Shown here one piece after another: positions 45,456 to 56,329 of a stretch of DNA of 64,000 nt. A program made the translations under genes and the position numbers. The first letter of the stretch is position 1. Every line of letters begins with the position of its first letter. The notes beneath the pieces were generated by a model. That model had not been told where the DNA came from and ran no database searches. It was given only the letters and a program-made list of their open reading frames with translations. The DNA comes from Eretmocerus hayati (lineage: Eukaryota > Arthropoda > Insecta > Hymenoptera > Aphelinidae). The stretch is from positions 9,602,727-9,666,726 of the forward strand of contig CM056743.1 of NCBI GenBank assembly GCA_029851415.1, read 5' to 3'.

Positions 45456-48400
45456 TCATGTAGAACCGTAATCAATAACTTCAACATGATTAGCCGGGAA
45501 AAGTCCGTAAGTTCCATCGGGCGCTAAGCCCTGCCACCATCCCTCATCAATGGCATCAATATGAGTTATGACATCTCCGGGATCAAAAGTGATTTCTGTT
45601 TCATCAGCAGCTTGATAATCGTACAGAGCTCTTGCTTTCATTCCCTGATTATTCGGATCGAGATATAAATACTGTCCAGTTTCTAACTGCCCATATAATT
45701 CATTTTCTGCTTCTTCGAGATTGTCTACTGACATCTGTTGTACTTCGTGCACATCCCGCGTTATCTGAGCGTTGTTTGTTTTGCTTTCATTACTGAGCTT
45801 AATGCCATTGTCAATAATTGAATTTTCTTTCAGTGGAAGAAGTGATTCTTCTTTGATATTGATTTCGTTTCTTTGCGGTACTGTGATTTGTGCACGGGGT
45901 TCAACCAGTGTTTGAGGTAAAAGCTGTTCCTTTGATTGTTCTTGATTTGATAACTGTAGCTGCGGTTCACTCTGAGCCTGAGGTAACACTTCTTGATGCA
46001 CTTCTGGCATTTCTTTTGGTTTCGTGTTCCTCATTTGCCTAGAAATAGGATGTGAAATAAATAAAATTAGATTTTTCCAAGTGCATATAATGAGAATAGC
46101 AGGGGATACAGAAAATATTTGAATTGACTTGAATTCATGAATCCCGTTTGTTATAATGTAAGATGAAGTTCACTGTAGAGTTAACTGTAAATTGTTGAGA
46201 AAAAATCTGGAGAGAAACCGCTAAAGGAAAAAGTCTACTTATCCTACGTCGATATTACTACTTTTTATATTGTTGAGACAAAAACCGAGTGATAATTCCA
46301 AAATACCAATAATTTGGCATAGTGCACTATCTCCGTTTGTATGGACGGGCACGTAGAGATGCGAGTACAAAACCCTTCATTGGTTAGTCGGAAATTTTTC
46401 AGTCGATCATCACCGTCAATTCACCCGGTTCTTCTCACAAATATGTGAATATCTTCAGCGAATACTATTTCTGATCGATATTTACACATTGTACAGTTTA
46501 CAGGAAGTAGATTCAAAGTGCTGAACTACGAACAGTTCACCTCTCTCATCTATTCAAATCTTACAAAACGTCATTGTTCCTCCTGAACAATGTAAATCAA
46601 AATAAAAATAATAAGGTGAAACATTTTTCAAATTTTCCACGCGTTATACATCTTTCTTCAGCTCAGATCACGATTAAATTCAACTGATAGTCAGAGCTCT
46701 GCAAAAAGTTGGAAGGATGCCGAGGTTTCAGTTTCGGCATCCTTACCTCGGTATATCTAGAATATCGTAACTTTACTCACTCAGTCTTAATTTGCTCTTT
46801 CGGTTTATTTTGATCAAGTTGACTTTGTTCAAACATTTTCCTGGCAGCACCAACGGTATTCCCTTTAGAATGCGATATTTTCTGAGATTTCGTCTGTCCA
46901 GCACTGCTATTCTGCTCAAAAATTGCCCTAGCATTAATTGTTCGTTGGGCTATCAACTCCTGTGCTTCTCTGTTTCTCTCTTTTCGCAATTCGTCACTTC
47001 TAGATTTTGGCTCTTCATCGGAATCAGCGGCGTTGATTGTCGCACATTTTTGATTCCTCAAATTTTTTATCTCCTCTGCCCGTTGCTCTGCTTGTCTCTG
47101 CTTGGCTATGATATCTTCTTTCGCGACAACCTGTGATTTTTAAGAAAGAACATCGTGGATGCATAAATTTATCTAAGCTATATTCTCAGTATCTGAACAG
47201 CTATATTGGAGTATCTAAACAACATTCTCAGTATCTGAACAGCTATATTGGAGTATCTAAACAACTACAATACTATTCATCATCATAATTTTGTACCTTT
47301 TGGTCTCTCAACCGACTTTCAACCTCTTCTCGTTTTTTTACCTCTTCTTCCATTTTTCGCCGACTCTGTTCTAGACGATCGCGTTCTTGTTCTAAACGTT
47401 TCTTTTCCTCTATTTCCTCTTTTTGCCAGAACTGATCTCTTTCCGAAGCATTAATTTCTTTTGCAGGTATCACTCTGAAAGTTGGTACATTTCACAAATG
47501 ATAATCCTCCACCATAATAAAAGCAATTTTATTGTGTTCAGTTATCACCGTGTTCGTACCTATTATAAATAGTTCCTACAGGTCCTGATCCACGATCTCC
47601 ATTCTGACCACGAGGCTCATTGAATTTGTAAGATGAGGCAGTTGCACGTGACAATTTTTCCATTATAAGATCTACTTCAACATCCTCTTCACTTCGTGCA
47701 CTTATTGTAATGTGGGCACCTTTCAACAACTTCTCTATGTCTCTGATGTGATTTGCACAAGTACCTTTTCTAACAATTGGCGCACCTTCTCCCTGCTGAA
47801 TGAACAATGTCAAAACAAAGTCTTGGTCAGTGAATGACTCTCAGATAGATGTACAAAAGCTTCACACAAAAGCAACTGCATCATATGAAACAAATGAGAC
47901 ACTCACCCAATTGATGAGCAAGCACTTTGGAAGAGTAGTTTTAATGTCTATAACTCTGCAGAAAGCATACATTATCATGCCACTGTTAAGCTCATCTATC
48001 ATTTCCAGTAATCCACCTTTTCCAGTATTCACAACTTTGAGTATATTGGATTGCCCTTCATAACTGTAGACAGCCCTGTGAATTGAATCCAAATATATTA
48101 TGCTCACAGATGTCTATGATTATGTGACACCATCTTTTCTACATAATGGACTCTTTACTACTATGATTCTCTGAGAATTAAAAGCTCATGTAGAACAATT
48201 GTCGGGAGTGCTGTAAGTATAAGTTGAAATATGCAATAAAATTTGGATAACTACATTAAATTGCGTTCATATTAAATTTTTGAGCAAGGACAAATCACTG
48301 AGATGGAATAAATGTTGATATTAGGAGCAAATACAGGGTCAAAAATGAATAAATGCGGCACATTCTACTTAACATTCTATCAGAAGACACATTTTGAACT

Positions 48401-49016
48401 AATTGCTCATCAATTGCATTTGGAAGTGTAAGCAACATCTCAGAGTCAAGAATAAGAACGGACAAAGATTCATTTCTAGAGAGGTTTCGTCTCGCTCGTG
48501 AGAAACGTTGCCGGGATGAGTCGGCATCTCACATGACTCCATCGACTTCTATCAGAATTGAGGCAGAGAGAGAGCACTTGCTAAATAAGAGCACAATAGG
48601 CCCCCACATGGGAAGTTACGCGGCGTGAATGCATCAGCAGAGAAGAGACGAGGCGGAACCAAGGCCTCATTATGATGATAAGTATAATACCTAAAGGTAT
48701 CACAGTCCATTTGCGTTAAAGTACTAGAAAAAAGTGCACGCGCGTTTCATTGGAGAAGATGTGGAGGGCGAGAAGAAATGAGATAACGCTGCTCTCGAGG
48801 GTGCTTGGGTCCAGCCCACGGTCGTGTCCAGCCTTTTTAGGCTCGAGCTGGCTATGGCTAGAGTGGAATGGAAATTTCAATGTGGGCGACGAGAGAGCGG
48901 AGAGAGTGAGCAAGGAGAATTGCATGCACTTGCCAATTGATGGGCGATTTGTCGTCGACGACGCTCGACCACGCAGCCACCAGGGCATCCTTATTCTTGC
49001 CCAGGTCGATTGCCAT
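45456..49016 (-). CDS. Abp1: Abp1/drebrin-like actin-binding adaptor (ADF-H and SH3)
   Basis: Six exons in transcript order: 49016-48934, 48075-47907, 47795-47560, 47474-47297, 47130-46781 and 46038-45456. The sum is 532 residues in phase, about the length of Drosophila Abp1. An ADF-homology domain occupies about 1-130. A Glu/Arg/Lys-rich coiled coil lies at about 180-265. A Gln/Glu/Pro-rich linker precedes a C-terminal SH3 domain from about 475, with ALYDY at 476-480, the Trp pair at 506-507 and the Pro-Ala-Asn-His-Val segment near the end. Drebrin-like proteins bind F-actin through ADF-H and link it to endocytic and signalling partners through SH3. Exon 1 ends TG followed by GCAAGT: a GC-AG intron rather than GT-AG. 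Without it the Trp that continues the ADF-H domain cannot be formed in frame. Confidence 0.94.
47182..47265. repeat. Tandem duplication of 42 bp in an Abp1 intron
   Basis: Two adjacent and essentially identical 42-bp copies starting ATTCTCAGTATCTGAACAGC lie in the intron between exons 4 and 5 of Abp1. They end about 30 bp from the exon 4 donor. Confidence 0.9.
48932..48933 (-). other. Non-canonical GC splice donor of Abp1 intron 1
   Basis: The minus strand reads AATTG|GCAAGTGC at the exon 1 boundary. GCAAGT is the usual form of a GC-type donor handled by the major spliceosome. The partner acceptor is the CACAG that ends at 48076. Joining gives TGG for Trp and continues the ADF-H domain in frame. 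Confidence 0.75.
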
Positions 49017-49682
49017 CTCTATGCGATCGACGATGTTTCACTGGGGTTGCGAATTTGCGATACACTTGATGATGAAGCACGATGTTCGCGTTCACAGTTG
49101 CCCGACCTCGAAGCCGATACGTTGATTGTTGACAGCGCCCATATTATAATAATTAAAATACACGCCGGGCGCGTTCGATCACCTGTGTTCGGAAAATTGC
49201 AGACGATCACGATGGGCAACGACGGTCAACGGTTCACTGCCAACGTGCAACACATACCTAATGCGACTTGCGGTTTGCGAGTTGCGACCGCACTTATAGC
49301 TTTACGTCGACTCAGTCGACTTTCGACGACGACTGATTCTGAATGGCCCTCCTCGCCGCGAGCACGCACTCGCGAGCGTGTCAACGCCCGCGAGATGCAG
49401 TTGTTGCCAACCTTAGGCTGCAAAGTCGAATAATGAGCCATATATGCAATGCAGGCTCCGCCCACGCAATCCACAATCCACGCATGCTGTCTTCTGCTTA
49501 CCTCTATGGGATCGCCCGCTCGGAATTAGAGACCCTCCAGGTAATAAGGGTCTATACTCGAAATGGCGAGTTGGTGTGGCTTTTGGACTTTTTGCAATAA
49601 CGTTTGGGCAAGGCAATTTTTAGCGATGGAAGATCGATACAAAGTTTTCCTATGTAATTAAATAAGATGTATTTATATAAAA
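49017..49682. other. Abp1 upstream region, CpG-rich
   Basis: The first 450 bp is richer in CpG than its surroundings and is the likely promoter and 5' UTR of Abp1. A long plus-strand frame through it is antisense to Abp1 exon 1 and is not accepted as a gene. No specific promoter element is recognised. Confidence 0.5.
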
Positions 49683-51071
49683 GAGTAATTCCACAAGAAA
49701 ACGATATATGCTCCGACAGGTTAGGTCCCAGATTTTTTTCTAAGTGAACTTTTTCGATTTTATAGGTTCAAAAATGAACTTCCGTCACCATGAAAAAAAT
49801 TACAAAATTTTTTTTCGGACCCTACTGGTACACAAACCAAAATTATGTTTCCAACTTTTTTTTGCAAAATTTTCGTAACTTTTTCACACTCAAATCGTTA
49901 TAGCTCAAAATTTATCGCAGATCGAGGGATGCGGCTTAGCGCATCTGAAAGGTGAGCAAAGAACCTGTATCAAAAACCACTCTGGAGTTCTGGTTCTCAT
50001 AGAATCTCGATTATATATGGATGATTCCGTGAAAATCATCTTTTATTTTTTTTCTCAAAAAGCTATTTTTTTGAAAGATTCAGAAGTACATTTTTCCATG
50101 TTAGAAGTTGTGTTCTTCATGAATAAAATATTTTTCACTATGCATTTTTGGGTTTTAAGCTGTTTTCTGGACATTTTTTTAATTTCAATAACAGAAAACC
50201 TCAATTTTCTGCGCATGCGCAATATTTTAAGATTTTGAAACCAATTATTTTGAAAAGCTGAGGAAATTTCCTTTAAAATGATCACCTGTCGAGCTTAAAT
50301 CTATTAATTTAAACCAACAGTGACTTTTGACAGCCACTACAAAAAGCAGCTTGGTCTAGGCCCCATATTCGCTTCAGTCGTTACCTGCGAAAGCCTTCGT
50401 GTTTCCGCTCAAATGGTTCTTCATCATTCGGGCACTGCAACTCCGATTTTAGTTGATGAAATTGAACTCAACAAGAGATCACTTTGAAAGAAATTTCTTC
50501 AGCTTCTAGAAAAAATTGGTTTTAGAATTCTAAAATCTCGTGCATGCGCAGAAAATTGAGGTTTTCTGTCATTGAAACTCAAAAAGCGCACTGAAAACAG
50601 CTTAGAACCCAAAAATGCAGAGTGAAAATATTTTATTCGTGGAGAACACAACTTCCTACTTGAAGAAATGTACTTTCAAATCTTCCAAAAGGATAGCTTT
50701 TTGTGAAAAAAGAATAAAAGACGATTTTCACGGAATCATCCACATATAATCGAGGTTCTATGAGGACCAGAACTCCAAAGTGGTTTTTGATAGGTTTTTT
50801 GCTCACCTTCCAGATGCGTCGAACCGCGTTCCTCTATCTAACGTTATTTTGGGGCTATAACGATTTAAGTGTGAAAAAGTTACGAAAATTTCGCTTTTAA
50901 AAAAGTTGAATACATAATTTTGATTTGTATACCAGGGTCCGAAAAAAATTTTGCAATTCTTTTTATCGTGACAGATGGTCTTATTTTAACCCATAGAATC
51001 GAAAAAGTTCACTTAGAAAGAAATCTGAGACCCTACCTCCGACTTTATATCGTTTTCTCGTGGAATTACTC
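49683..51071. mobile_element. 1.39 kb foldback element
   Basis: The ends GAGTAATTCCACAAGAAAAC and, at the right, the complement of GAGTAATTCCACGAGAAAAC start two arms of about 600 bp that are inverted copies. Mirrored landmarks include the pair around GCATGCGC with TTTTCTGT near 50.21 and 50.55 kb. A central segment of about 250 bp is unpaired. Mirrored open frames inside are not genes. Target duplication is not clear. Confidence 0.8.
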
Positions 51072-51489
51072 ATAAGAGGAAGGAGTTTGCAAGCCCTTTT
51101 GCAAATTGCTCACTTACATCAAGAATACACGTATGAAAGAATAATCAACATATATATATTATACTCTTTATGTTATTAAGGTTGCATGAATCAAAATCCT
51201 ATAAATTTTAATCGAATCAGAACTCTTTGAAAAAATTGAGGGCGCGTCATTGAAGTATATGTGAAAGACAATCCAAGCCAAGAAGAGAAGATGATATAAG
51301 CGGGCATATTATTCTCGAAGAATTTCTGAGGTATTCGTTTGAGGAGTACTGAATTATTTGTCACAAGCTTTTCTCCTGAAAAGTAGGTGGAAGAAATACT
51401 GACTAGTTCTTGAAGAACTCATGAAGTGCAACTATCAAACAGCAGACAGCTCGTACAATGCGCTTCAAGTATTCTCATTTTAGTATAAA

Positions 51490-51740
51490 AATGTTTCCCA
51501 TCAAGTGCTTTCAAAGTATTCCCTAAGATGCTCCCACAATGCTTCACGAACGCTATATCAAAGTGTTCCCGAGATGCTTCCAAAATGTTTTCGAAGTGCT
51601 CTGAAAGAGTTCTTGAGGTGCTTCGAGAATGTTCCCAAGATGCTACTAGAATGTTATGTATATCGCCAAAGTATATACTCCTAAAGTGTTCCAAAAATAC
51701 TACCAGAGCGTTCCCCAAGTGCTTCGTAAGCGTTTGGCAT
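51490..51740 (+). repeat. Degenerate ~24-bp minisatellite, plus orientation
   Basis: About ten loose units of the form AGTGTTCCCGAGATGCTTCC recur at roughly 22-26 bp. The same unit is found in the opposite orientation at 52262-52480. Confidence 0.65.
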
Positions 51741-51789
51741 ATCAAATCATATTTCAAAACTAACCATCAATATGATAATATTCTTGGTA

Positions 51790-52204
51790 CTTCACAGTCT
51801 ACTTTCGCGTGATTCGCATGAACCGGTAGAATATCTTTTAGCTGTATTGAGAAAAAATGTATTTCAACAATTAAAGTTTTGCGCTTACGGGGATTTCAAC
51901 TTGGGACCTTCGGGTTATCAGCCACGGCACTCATATAGTCAATTGTGCACCGCTATTACGATGAATGTATGGAGTCAGGTTCAGTGTATTAAAGTTGCTC
52001 GTCCATGAGTCAAAACTCAGTCTATTATCGTAGTCTAGAATGCAGTCGAATAGATCTATTTCACTCGATCATCATGTACTATTATTTTCCATCGTGATAC
52101 TAAAGGCACTACGCAGGTGACAATGTCGAATCAGCACTGATCAAATATGGCGTGGACATGCGGGGCATCAATTCTCAGCTTCTGGATTTTTGGATTCAAA
52201 ATGT
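51790..52204 (+). other. Unassigned exon-like segments between inverted minisatellites
   Basis: Two segments look like coding exons. The first, about 51790-52008, is an open frame of about 70 residues of mixed, protein-like composition. The second, 52117-52204, has a good acceptor (TACGCAG), an 88-nt open interior encoding a balanced peptide, and a strong donor (GTAAGT at 52205). The splice phases of the two do not join convincingly and the protein is not recognised. They may be part of an unannotated plus-strand gene or a captured gene fragment. Confidence 0.3.
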
Positions 52205-52261
52205 GTAAGTTTCCCTCGAAGTTTCCGCGATAACACCCCCATATATATACACACACGGAAG

Positions 52262-52490
52262 GATCTCAACAACACTTTGGAATATGATATATCCACTTGG
52301 AAAACATTCTGAGAGCACCTTGGAAATACTTTGGTAGCGCCTAGAGAACATTTTAGGAGCATCTCGGGAACACTTTTGTAGCACTTGAAGAACATTCTAT
52401 AATAAGCATCTCGGGAACACTTTTGTAGCACTTGAGGAACATTCTGGGAGCATTATCTTGAGAACACTTGAGAGGCATTATTGGTAGTTG
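52262..52490 (-). repeat. Degenerate ~24-bp minisatellite, minus orientation
   Basis: Units such as GCATCTCGGGAACACTTTTG recur, two of them nearly perfect near 52350 and 52405. They are the reverse complement of the 51490-51740 block, so the two blocks form a loose inverted pair around about 500 bp. Confidence 0.65.
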
Positions 52491-53378
52491 ATTAGTAGCT
52501 CATTTGCATTGGAAATTGGGAAGCACTTTGGGAATTCTTCATGAATACTTTCAAAAATTTTTTCAGTACCTCGGTGATTTGCAAATGAATTCGTCTAGAA
52601 TATTTTTGGAATTGCGTTTCCGCCTGGGGCATCACCAGAATTCGTTGATATCAGTTCGTAACCTGTCATGCACCTTCGTTATTGTTGTTAAGAGATATAA
52701 TACGAGGAATTGGGCAGGCGCTGCAGACTAATGATGAAACTTTGCGTGTGATTTCTCAGATGATTTATGATCATTGTACAGTCATAATAATGTACATGCT
52801 CATGCATGCCAAATTTAGTACTTTTCTCATTGAGATTACATACGGTTAACCGTCGTTCCAAATTCAACTTTTATAATCTTTGCTCTCACTAAAATAACAA
52901 TGTGGATTTCATAACAGACTTAGATAATATAAATTTCTTACATTGTAATGGACGTAGAACATTCTACTTATTATACATCATGTAATCTTTTACATGATGT
53001 ATAAGAGATTAGTGTCATGTTACCTTATTTTTTTTATAACTCAATGAAATAAAACGATATTTAAAATGTTGTTTCAACCCTCAGTGGTGGAACGCTCGTC
53101 ACGGTACTAATTAGAGAGCTGTTCCATCCACCGCTGCATCACGTCAATTTTTGAACAAATTTGACACTGAAAATAGACTACTACCAATAAATAGACTTAA
53201 ATCCTTCATTAACATTCGACACTCATTTCAATGGAGTATTAATATAAATCAGCATAATTTGAATGAGAATGGTGAGATGGGATGAATTTAAGAGAATACT
53301 TGAAAGATGGCACTTGCAATTATGATGGTGACTCTAGAGAAATGCGACTGAAAAAAGGAATATTACAATTGAAAATGA
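52491..53378. other. Spacer downstream of Nibbler, no gene seen
   Basis: Should include the 3' UTR of Nibbler on the minus strand. No canonical AATAAA for that strand is close to the stop. An open plus-strand stretch near 52566-52731 follows TTTTTTCAG but has no recognisable product. Confidence 0.4.
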
Positions 53379-56329
53379 TTACACTGGTTTAGGTTCCACT
53401 GGTTTTGGTTTGGAGGGCCTTCTGTTTTTCTTAGATCTGACTCGTTTTTCAGACTTAGGTGGCACCTTCATGCAAAAGTCGTGAAAAGAAATTTCAGGAG
53501 ATTTCCATTGCGCAATCAATGCTTCGTATACGTCCAACAAACAATAAGCGTCAAGTGCTGCATAAATAATCTGCTCTTCTCTGAGAGGCCGTCTATTCCA
53601 ATCAGAACATTGTTCAGACTTACATAGTTCACTACCCAAAGTCAATTCTACTAATTTGCTCAAGTTTCCACTTTTAGATGCAGGATCAGCCGGGATCGGG
53701 AACTTGAATGTTTTCTCGCCTCTTAACCGCTTGAACGCGGCACTCAGATCCAAAAAGTTTTTGTCGCGTCTGTTGATGTTTGGTAGAAAATATTTTCGTA
53801 CAAGGGCGATGTCACCACCCAAGGCAAAACCTGTAACGGAATTTACCAATAGTTATCAGTAAAGTCGAGAATAGCAATGGCATCCTGATTAGAACGGCGT
53901 TTTGAGGAAACAACTCACCTAATTTTAAAACATTTTCATTGCTGAAAAGGATCTGGTCCAATTCTGACCACTGTTGTTCAAAGCCTTTCTCGAGTGCTAA
54001 TGTGTCGACAATGAAAACGTTAGCTTTAGTTGCTATCTGTAGAGTAGCTAGTCCTTGTTCCTCATTTATACCTACAAAAAATTACAAGTCAGATTCAGTA
54101 TAATTTTTCGAGAATCCTCAATCGACATTCTTACTGTGATTAGGTTTTGATTCTGTATCGATCCCGACAATATCGACGTCTTTCAGTCCATGGACCAAGA
54201 GATCCTCGAATGACTTTGCATCATTCACGATCCGGATAGTGTCTCTTGGTAATTTGTAAGAGTAATAGGCATTATTATTGGTTTTGCGCTTCTTTTTCTG
54301 ATTATCGTCGATTTCTTTATCAATTTCTGAAATGAAAGTATTAGTATGACATCTCTAGCATTTGAAGCGAATCAAAATCATTCTCATTTTTTAAGAGAGT
54401 CTCACCCTCTGGAGTCAAGCCCTTGAACTTGTACAGTGCTCGCGGCCATTCATACTTCGGCACGTTGTATATTTTGGCGAAGTACAGGGCTTCATGTGCA
54501 TCAAAACGGATAAGACATTTCAGGAATTCAACTACCAAAGGAATATTATGCCCCAGGATATCTCTTGCACTTTCTCTGAAACTCTCGAGACCTAGAAAAG
54601 ACGGGCGAGAAACGATTGGTTCTTTATATTTCATTGAAAAATTAAAATCGCGTGTACTTTATGACTTACTCGAACTTTTCACTGTATAGTGTTCTTTTAC
54701 TATATGATATAGAGCACCATTTTTCCGCCTATTATACACATTTGGCCAGACTTCTGATGGAAGATTGTATAGTTTTGCTAGATAGGTAACTAATTTATCT
54801 GGTGGTCTTTTGAAAAACTCTTCCGTTTTTTGTATGCCATTCGCGCTGTAATGATTACCGGCGTATTATCAGGTGTTGTCTGAACAAAACAGCACAGAGT
54901 ATTCAAGCATAGTACCTGACAAATTCCTTCAAAATTTTATTCGTTTTTTCACCCGGAGCGAGAAGATTATCTAGATACGTCACTACGGTGCGTTGCATTT
55001 TCGGATGCTTGCTCACAATATGTCTTACTATATTCAAGTTATTCTGGAGTATCAACGGCAGCAGTAGCACTTCGGGGTCTTCGAATGAAGTTTGGAGATC
55101 GTCGAATATAAGGACCAAATTCCCGGCTTCTCTGAATTTTTTGTCTAGAAGGCATTCCTACATCGAGAGTCTAATCAATTACAGGTGTATAAAAGAGAAG
55201 TTTTAGAGATGAATTTCTTCAAATTATTTCTCATGCTTGATATGGTCGATAAACGCGTCCATCAATCGGGCGAAATTCAGGTGAGTTAAGGATTCTGGTA
55301 GGCATTTTACGCATGCAAAACAAATAATACAAGCTGAATTCCCGATTTTTTTCGTCATGAATCAAGTTGAATGAATACAGTTTGACCCGTGAACCTCTGA
55401 ACCTCGTTTATTCTCACTTTAAAGCCCAAGCCATGCATGAGAACATGAAACACGCACAAAACGACCGTCGAATCAAAATTTTTTCCCAACGTCTCTTATT
55501 TGATCGTATCAAATTCAATAAAATTCGTTCAATGCATCCTCGCAAAAAAGGCCGAGGCTCGGAGGTGCATAGTTCAAGTTGGAATGATTCAATTTGATCT
55601 GTGACAAAACAATTAGCAAATTGTACTAGCTTATACATACTTTCACGTGTATTATGCAAAAGGCTGATCGAAATCTTCAACTAACTCTCTGCAAATATTT
55701 TACCTGTATTCTATCAGAGAAGAATTGTTTGTCTGATGAGAAATCAAAGGCCACAAAAATCTTCTGGGTGAACTCCATACTATTTTTTTTCATCACCACT
55801 TGGGAAGCAAGTAACTTCAAATTAGTGTTTAGGAAGTGTTTGTACTTGTCTCCATGAGCACCAATCCACCGACAAAATCCGTCCATAACTGTGAAGTATC
55901 AAAATAAATTGTCAACATTTAGTGCAAGATTTTCTAATTCAAGGAGATGAATGGAGACGTACTGGAGTCACCCAAAGAGGGAGGGTGAAGTTTCCCAACA
56001 TTCATCAACATCTTGAGGACACTTTGGTAAGGGTTCGACGCATCCTCGAAAAAAACTTGTAAGGATTTCTTTAGGCCCTCTTTATCCTCTGAAAATTCGG
56101 ATTCAGATGAATGTATATTCGGATAAGGTGAATTTAATACATCCGCGAAAGTCTAAGCGCGATAATGTCACAGCATTAAATTGAAAATCTTACTCTTCTT
56201 CCAGCATTCCTGAAAATGGTTCAACGAACTCTTCTCTTCGGGATCCAGCACAAATTTTTTTTGTGGCTCTTCATCCTCATTATTCTTCTGAACAGGACCG
56301 GGTGACTTGTTCGATTCACGCAGAGCCAT
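53379..56329 (-). CDS. nbr: Nibbler, mut-7-like 3'-5' exoribonuclease (DEDDy)
   Basis: Nine exons in transcript order: 56329-56194, 56088-55963, 55888-55704, 55157-54916, 54845-54670, 54591-54406, 54326-54135, 54071-53919 and 53830-53379. Phases close to 615 residues, near Drosophila Nibbler (625). The first 340 residues are a helical N-terminal domain. The exonuclease fold follows with motif I D407-T-E409, a Gly-Gly-D472 motif II, and motif III Y555-AAL-D559, the DEDDy arrangement. The C-terminus is Lys/Pro-rich. Nibbler trims the 3' ends of microRNAs bound to Ago1 and of piRNAs in flies. The chosen ATG follows an AT-repeat upstream region. A frame-compatible extension upstream has no ATG. 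The gene stands alone, with foldback elements 2-6 kb away on both sides. Confidence 0.95.

Noticed and set aside
48750..49433. 227-residue plus-strand open frame, the longest in the window
   Set aside because: It is antisense to Abp1 exon 1 and its CpG-rich upstream region, has an Arg/Ser/Ala-rich composition without domains, and is explained by local GC content.
55414..55680. 88-residue minus-strand frame inside Nibbler
   Set aside because: It lies in the intron between exons 3 and 4. Those exons join in phase and continue the protein without it.
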